Assembly (NCBI RefSeq): GCF_023277925.1
Contig: NZ_CP063832.1
Span: 3,116,001-3,180,000 of the forward strand
Direction: 5' to 3'
Origin: Pseudomonas entomophila
GTDB lineage: Bacteria > Pseudomonadota > Gammaproteobacteria > Pseudomonadales > Pseudomonadaceae
DNA: 64,000 nt
The translations under genes and the position numbers were made by a program. The notes under the pieces are model-generated. The model did not search any database and was not told where the DNA came from. It saw only the letters and a list, made by a program, of their open reading frames with translations. Below, piece by piece: positions 59,259-64,000 of this stretch (position 1 is the first letter of the stretch; every line of letters starts with the position of its first letter).

Positions 59259-61679
59259 ATGAGCGACCAGCAGGATTTTCCGGAACGCCCCGACGAACAC
59301 AGCGAAGTCGAACACCTCGATCCAGCGGCCAGCACCGGCCACCACCTCGCCCTGCCCGGCCAGCAGTTGCCGGACAAAGTCTATGTGATCCCGATCCACA
59401 ACCGCCCGTTCTTCCCCGCGCAAGTGCTGCCGGTGATGGTCAACGAAGAGCCCTGGGCCGAAACCCTCGACCTGGTGGCCAACACCCCGCACCGCTCGTT
59501 GGCGCTGTTCTTCATGGATACCCCGCCGGAAGACCACCGCCACTTCGACACCAAGGCGCTCCCTGAGTACGGCACCCTGGTGAAGGTGCACCACGCCAGC
59601 CGCGAAGGCGGCAAGCTGCAGTTCGTCGCCCAGGGCCTGACCCGGGTGCGCATCCGCACCTGGCTCAAGCACCATCGCCCGCCGTACCTGGTCGAGGTCG
59701 AATACCCGCGCCAGCCGGCCGAGCCCACCGACGAGGTGAAGGCCTACGGCATGGCCCTGATCAACGCGATCAAGGAGCTGCTGCCGCTCAACCCGCTGTA
59801 CAGCGAAGAGCTGAAGAACTACCTCAACCGCTTCAGCCCCAACGACCCCTCGCCGCTGACCGATTTCGCCGCCGCGCTGACCTCCGCCACCGGCAATCAG
59901 TTGCAGGAGGTGCTCGACTGCGTGCCCATGCTCAAGCGCATGGAAAAGGTCCTGCCGATGCTGCGCAAGGAGGTCGAGGTCGCTCGGCTGCAGAACGAGA
60001 TTTCCGCTGAAGTGAACCGACAGATCGGCGAGCATCAGCGCGAGTTCTTCCTGAAAGAACAGCTCAAGGTCATCCAGCAGGAGCTGGGCCTGACCAAGGA
60101 CGACCGCAGCGCCGACCTCGAGCAGTTCCAGCAACGCCTTGAGGGCAAGACATTGCCCGAGCAGGCGAAAAAGCGCATCGACGACGAGATGGGCAAGCTG
60201 GCCATCCTCGAGACCGGCTCGCCGGAATATGCCGTTACCCGCAACTACCTGGAGTGGGCCACCGCCTTGCCCTGGGGCATCCAGGGCAAGGACAAGCTCG
60301 ACCTCAAGCACGCCCGCAAGGTGCTCGACCAGCACCACGCCGGCCTCGACGACATCAAGGAGCGCATCCTCGAGTTCCTCGCCGTCGGTGCCTGGAAAGG
60401 CGAGATCAGCGGCTCCATCGTGCTGCTGGTTGGCCCACCCGGGGTGGGCAAGACCAGCATCGGTAAATCCATCGCCGAATCCCTGGGTCGGCCGTTCTAT
60501 CGCTTCAGTGTCGGTGGCATGCGCGACGAGGCGGAGATCAAGGGCCACCGCCGCACCTACATCGGCGCTCAGCCCGGCAAGCTGGTACAAGCGCTGAAGG
60601 AGGTCGAGGTGATGAACCCGGTGATCATGCTCGACGAAATCGACAAGATGGGCCAGAGCTACCAGGGCGACCCGGCCTCGGCGCTGCTGGAAACCCTCGA
60701 CCCGGAGCAGAACGTCGACTTCCTCGACCACTACCTGGACCTGCGCCTGGACCTGTCCAAGGTGCTGTTCGTCTGCACCGCCAACACCCTCGACTCGATC
60801 CCTGGTCCTTTGCTCGACCGCATGGAGGTGATCCGCCTGTCCGGCTACATCACCGAAGAAAAGCTGGCCATCGCCAAGCGCCACCTGTGGCCCAAGCAAC
60901 TGGAGAAGGCCGGGGTCTCGAAAAACAGCCTGAGCATCAGTGACAGCGCCCTGCGCACGGTGATCGAGGGCTACGCCCGCGAGGCCGGCGTGCGCCAGCT
61001 GGAAAAACAACTGGGCAAGCTGGTGCGCAAGTCGGTGGTCAAGCTGCTGGAAGACCCGAACGCCAAACTCAAGATCGGCACCAAGGACCTGGAGCCCGCC
61101 CTGGGCATGCCGGTGTTCCGCAGCGAGCAGGTACTGGCCGGCAAAGGCGTGATCACCGGGCTGGCCTGGACCAGCATGGGCGGTGCCACCCTGCCGATCG
61201 AAGCCACGCGCATCCATACACTGAACCGCGGTCTCAAGCTCACCGGCCAGTTGGGGGATGTGATGAAAGAGTCGGCGGAGATCGCCTACAGCTACATCGG
61301 CTCCAACCTCAAGCAGTTCGGTGGCACGCCTGGCTACTTCAACGAGGCGTTCATCCACCTGCATGTGCCCGAGGGCGCAACACCGAAGGACGGCCCCAGC
61401 GCCGGGATCACCATGGCCAGCGCGCTGCTGTCGCTGGCCCGCGACCAGGCACCGAAGAAAGGCGTGGCCATGACCGGCGAGCTGACACTCACCGGGCAGG
61501 TGCTGCCGATTGGCGGGGTGCGCGAGAAGGTGATCGCCGCACGGCGGCAGAAGCTCTTCGAGCTGATCCTGCCGGAGGCCAACCGGGGGGATTTCGAGGA
61601 ACTGCCTGAGTACCTGAAGCAAGACCTGACCGTGCATTTCGCCAAGCGCTTCGCCGACGTGGCGAAAGTGCTGTTCTGA
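59259..61679 (+). CDS. lon: ATP-dependent Lon-type protease (second Lon; AsrA-like)
   Basis: 806 aa. N-terminal LON substrate-binding domain (about 40-240: VYVIPIHNRPFFPAQVLPVMV), AAA+ module with Walker A GPPGVGKTS (about 392-400), sensor region VIMLDEIDKMGQSYQGDPASALLE, and a C-terminal protease domain with catalytic Ser714 in PKDGPSAG and Lys757 in GGVREKV. The acidic N-terminal extension and sequence style match the second Lon of Pseudomonas (AsrA in P. aeruginosa, linked to heat-shock response and aminoglycoside tolerance) rather than the housekeeping copy next to clpX. It is monocistronic. Confidence 0.92.
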   Translation: MSDQQDFPERPDEHSEVEHLDPAASTGHHLALPGQQLPDKVYVIPIHNRPFFPAQVLPVMVNEEPWAETLDLVANTPHRSLALFFMDTPPEDHRHFDTKALPEYGTLVKVHHASREGGKLQFVAQGLTRVRIRTWLKHHRPPYLVEVEYPRQPAEPTDEVKAYGMALINAIKELLPLNPLYSEELKNYLNRFSPNDPSPLTDFAAALTSATGNQLQEVLDCVPMLKRMEKVLPMLRKEVEVARLQNEISAEVNRQIGEHQREFFLKEQLKVIQQELGLTKDDRSADLEQFQQRLEGKTLPEQAKKRIDDEMGKLAILETGSPEYAVTRNYLEWATALPWGIQGKDKLDLKHARKVLDQHHAGLDDIKERILEFLAVGAWKGEISGSIVLLVGPPGVGKTSIGKSIAESLGRPFYRFSVGGMRDEAEIKGHRRTYIGAQPGKLVQALKEVEVMNPVIMLDEIDKMGQSYQGDPASALLETLDPEQNVDFLDHYLDLRLDLSKVLFVCTANTLDSIPGPLLDRMEVIRLSGYITEEKLAIAKRHLWPKQLEKAGVSKNSLSISDSALRTVIEGYAREAGVRQLEKQLGKLVRKSVVKLLEDPNAKLKIGTKDLEPALGMPVFRSEQVLAGKGVITGLAWTSMGGATLPIEATRIHTLNRGLKLTGQLGDVMKESAEIAYSYIGSNLKQFGGTPGYFNEAFIHLHVPEGATPKDGPSAGITMASALLSLARDQAPKKGVAMTGELTLTGQVLPIGGVREKVIAARRQKLFELILPEANRGDFEELPEYLKQDLTVHFAKRFADVAKVLF

Positions 61680-61683
61680 CGCT

Positions 61684-61757
61684 GCGCGGCCTTGTTCGCC
61701 GGCAAGCCAGCTCCTACTGGGCCCTCTGTAGGAGCCGGCTTGCCGGCGAACAGGCCC
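61684..61757. repeat. REP element pair
   Basis: TTCGCCGGCAAGCCAGCTCC (about 61694) and TGTAGGAGCCGGCTTGCCGG (about 61727-61746), inverted relative to one another, between lon and the inhibitor gene. Confidence 0.7.
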
Positions 61758-61814
61758 GCACAAACGCCCACCCTCTTCGGTTATCCTCAGGCAACTTCAG
61801 CCTCAGGAGCCACC

Positions 61815-62207
61815 ATGACCACCCTTCGTCTGCTCGTTCCCCTGGGCCTCGCCCTGCTCACCGCTTGCGCCCAGCACCCGCAACGCACCGTTGAACTGGA
61901 CGCCGAAAGCGAATGCCCCCAGCGCCTGCAGGTCGGCCAAAGCATGACCCTGACCCTGCCCAGCAACCCCACCACCGGTTACCGCTGGCTGGTGCAGAAC
62001 TCGGCCTCGGCAATCCTGCGCAGCCTTGGCCCTGAGATATACAACGCCTCTGAAGCGTCGGGTGTCGTCGGCAGCGGTGGCCTTTCCACCTGGCGTTTCC
62101 AGGCCAAGGCACCCGGCGAAGCGCACCTGATCCTGGTCTACCAGCAACCCTGGGCCCCGGAAGTGCCACCGGTGCAGACCTTCGATTGCGCCATCAAGGT
62201 CAAGTGA
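61815..62207 (+). CDS. Chagasin-type (I42) cysteine protease inhibitor lipoprotein
   Basis: 130 aa from the ATG at 61815 (AGGAG upstream). Signal peptide with lipobox LLTAC (Cys18), so anchored to a membrane facing the periplasm. The chagasin loops are visible: NPTTGYRW (51-58), GSGG in [12 protein letters not shown], and QPW in the last third. Such inhibitors bind papain-family peptidases; the target may be an own envelope protease or a foreign one. Single gene with REP elements upstream. Confidence 0.88.
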   Translation: MTTLRLLVPLGLALLTACAQHPQRTVELDAESECPQRLQVGQSMTLTLPSNPTTGYRWLVQNSASAILRSLGPEIYNASEASGVVGSGGLSTWRFQAKAPGEAHLILVYQQPWAPEVPPVQTFDCAIKVK

Positions 62208-62296
62208 GGTCGCGGCGCCGGTCAGCCAGGCATGCAAGCTCGGCGCGGTTTGGCTAGAATGCCGCCCCTCTGGATTGCAAGCCGCCTGGACCCACC

Positions 62297-63040
62297 GTGA
62301 GCAAAGAACCCGACCGCCTTTTCGCCCAGCCCCTGGAGCAGGTGCCCGACTTCGTCTTCAACGAGGACGTGGTGCAGGTGTTCCCGGACATGATCAAGCG
62401 CTCGGTGCCCGGTTACCCGACCATCGTCGAGAACCTGGGTGTGCTGGCCGCGCGCTTCGCCCAGCCGCACTCCGCGCTGTACGACCTGGGCGCCTCGCTG
62501 GGCGCCGTCAGCCAGTCGCTGCGCCGCCATGTGCGCAGCGACGGTTGCCGAGTGATCGCGGTGGACAACTCCGCGGCCATGGTCGAGCGCTGCCGCCAGT
62601 ACCTCACCGCCCAGGACTCGATGTTCCAGGAATTGCTGCCGGTGCAGGTGCTGGAGGCCGACATTCTCACGCTGCCCTTCGAGCCCGCCTCGGTGGTGGC
62701 GATGAACTTCACCCTGCAGTTCATCGCCCCCGAGCAACGCCTGGCGCTGCTCGGCCGCATCCGCCAGGCCTTGCTGCCGGGCGGCGCGCTGATCCTCTCG
62801 GAGAAATTGCGTTTCGCCGACGACCAGGAACAGCAACTGCTCAACGAACTGCACCTGGACTTCAAGCGTGCCAATGGCTACAGCGAACTGGAAATCGCCC
62901 AGAAGCGCAGCGCCATCGAGAACGTGATGAAACCCGATACCCTGGAAACCCACAAAGAGCGCCTGCGCGCCGCCGGCTTCAGCAAGGTCGTGCCGTGGTT
63001 CCAATGCCTCAACTTCGCCTCGCTGATAGCCCTGCCATGA
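62297..63040 (+). CDS. cmoA: Carboxy-S-adenosyl-L-methionine synthase
   Basis: 247 aa beginning at GTG 62297. It makes carboxy-SAM from SAM and prephenate for wobble-uridine modification in tRNA. Sequence features of Cmo[44 protein letters not shown], motif [37 protein letters not shown] and [23 protein letters not shown] (in parts). E. coli CmoA has 247 aa. Its stop overlaps the cmoB start (ATGA). Confidence 0.96.
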   Translation: MSKEPDRLFAQPLEQVPDFVFNEDVVQVFPDMIKRSVPGYPTIVENLGVLAARFAQPHSALYDLGASLGAVSQSLRRHVRSDGCRVIAVDNSAAMVERCRQYLTAQDSMFQELLPVQVLEADILTLPFEPASVVAMNFTLQFIAPEQRLALLGRIRQALLPGGALILSEKLRFADDQEQQLLNELHLDFKRANGYSELEIAQKRSAIENVMKPDTLETHKERLRAAGFSKVVPWFQCLNFASLIALP

Positions 63041-63993
63041 TCGATCTGTCCCCCCTCGTCCGCCGCCTGGCGGGCACGCCCCTCGCCACCTGGTCCCAAG
63101 GCCTGCAGGCACAACTGCAAGCCAAGCTGGAGAAAGGCCACGGCGACCTCGATCGTTGGCGCGGCGCCCTCGAGGCCCTGCCCCAGCTGACCCCGAGCCA
63201 GGTCGACCTGGTCGACGGCTTGCGCCTGGACTGCGACTGCGACGACGCCACCCGCGCGCAAATGCGCCAGGCACTGATGGGGCTGTCACCCTGGCGCAAG
63301 GGGCCGTTCGACCTGTTCGGCGTGCACGTGGACACCGAATGGCGCTCGGACTGGAAATGGTCACGGGTCGGCCCGCACCTCGACCTCAAGGGCAAACGCG
63401 TGCTCGACGTGGGTTGCGGCAACGGCTACTACCAGTGGCGCATGCTCGGCGCCGGGGCCGACATGGTCATCGGCGTCGACCCCAACTGGCTGTTCTTCTG
63501 CCAGTTCCAGGCGGTGCAGCAGTACCTGCCCGAGCTGCCGGCCTGGCACCTGCCGTTCGCCCTGGAAGACCTGCCGGCCAACCTCGAAGGCTTCGACACC
63601 GTGTTTTCGATGGGCGTGTTCTACCACCGTCGCTCGCCCATCGAACATTTGCTGGCGCTCAAAGACTGCCTGGTCAAGGGCGGTGAACTGGTGCTGGAAA
63701 CCCTGGTGATCGAGGGCGACGAGAACCAGGTGCTGATGCCGGAAGACCGTTACGCGCAGATGCGCAACGTCTGGTTCCTGCCCTCGGTACCGGCGCTGGA
63801 GCGCTGGCTGCGCCGTGCCGGTTTCAGTGATGTGCGCTGCGTCGATGTCAGCGTCACCTCGGTCGAGGAGCAGCGCAGCACCGAGTGGATGCGCTACCAG
63901 TCGCTGGGCGACTTCCTCGACCCGAACGACCACGGCAAGACCGTCGAAGGCCTGCCGGCACCACGCCGCGCCACGTTGCTGGCGCACAAATAA
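63037..63993 (+). CDS. cmoB: tRNA U34 carboxymethyltransferase
   Basis: 318 aa from the ATG at 63037, overlapping cmoA by four bases. It transfers the carboxymethyl group of carboxy-SAM to 5-hydroxyuridine 34, giving cmo5U in tRNAs that read NNA/NNG/NNU codons. Features: [29 protein letters not shown], motif [38 protein letters not shown] and [20 protein letters not shown] (in parts). E. coli CmoB has 323 aa. The frame is complete, ending seven bases before the window edge. Confidence 0.96.
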   Translation: MIDLSPLVRRLAGTPLATWSQGLQAQLQAKLEKGHGDLDRWRGALEALPQLTPSQVDLVDGLRLDCDCDDATRAQMRQALMGLSPWRKGPFDLFGVHVDTEWRSDWKWSRVGPHLDLKGKRVLDVGCGNGYYQWRMLGAGADMVIGVDPNWLFFCQFQAVQQYLPELPAWHLPFALEDLPANLEGFDTVFSMGVFYHRRSPIEHLLALKDCLVKGGELVLETLVIEGDENQVLMPEDRYAQMRNVWFLPSVPALERWLRRAGFSDVRCVDVSVTSVEEQRSTEWMRYQSLGDFLDPNDHGKTVEGLPAPRRATLLAHK

Positions 63994-64000
63994 AAAAGGC

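Noticed and set aside
59244..61763. An 839-codon minus-strand frame opposite lon
   Set aside because: Same reason: antisense of a high-GC gene, low-complexity amino acid content, no recognisable motif.

Overview
The window looks like a chromosome segment of a Pseudomonas putida-group bacterium. The evidence is the ttgR/ttgABC solvent and drug efflux locus with its operator, bglX-dctB-dctD-kgtP, an OprD-family porin, cmoAB, a second Lon protease, an MvaT-type xenogeneic silencer, and many copies of the P. putida-type REP palindrome (GCCGGCTTGCCGGC core next to CTCCTACA). Identifications rest on reading the sequence and on remembered family features; no database search was run.

Positions 1-11431 are the right-hand part of a genomic island. 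Its right border is a 26-base copy of the 3' end of a tRNA-Gly gene (11406-11431) with no 5' half, the usual scar of tRNA-targeted integration, so the integrase and the intact tRNA should lie left of the window. Several stretches are clearly richer in A+T than the flanking chromosome. The cargo is mainly defence-like: a retron reverse transcriptase fused to a Toprim domain (23-1819), an MvaT/MvaU-like silencer (2557-2922), a PD-(D/E)XK nuclease with an Abi-type N-terminal domain (3005-3877), a three-gene operon of unknown function (5207-6508) divergent from an XRE regulator across a 13-bp inverted repeat, and a complete ABC-three-component system (HNH effector, small middle component, DUF2326-type ATPase; 7788-10396) followed by a second XRE regulator.

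From 11432 the sequence is ordinary GC-rich chromosome. 11.6-14.3 kb holds a SulP transporter and two small exported proteins. 14.3-19.9 kb (minus strand) is an iron-uptake operon: ECF sigma factor, FecR-type anti-sigma, TonB-dependent receptor with signalling domain, and exported siderophore esterase. After glpQ and a DUF4917 gene comes a second, plus-strand sigma/anti-sigma/receptor set (22.4-26.6 kb), probably for haem. Fur-like boxes precede both sets. A frameshifted HTH pseudogene, a methyltransferase and a TPM-domain gene follow.

29.3-36.4 kb contains periplasmic beta-glucosidase bglX and a dicarboxylate-sensing two-component system (dctB, dctD) feeding the 2-oxoglutarate permease kgtP. 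Two tandem DctD-like enhancer sites and a near-consensus sigma-54 promoter lie between dctD and kgtP. 36.4-45.8 kb is a mix of small metabolic and regulatory genes, including an exported peptide made almost wholly of 13-residue repeats. 45.9-55.3 kb holds oxaloacetate decarboxylase, an EmrB/QacA exporter, and ttgR divergent from ttgABC. The remainder carries an OprD porin, LysR and Crp/Fnr regulators whose genes overlap tail to tail, a Mpo1-like membrane protein, Lon, a chagasin-type inhibitor lipoprotein and cmoA-cmoB, which ends just before the window edge.
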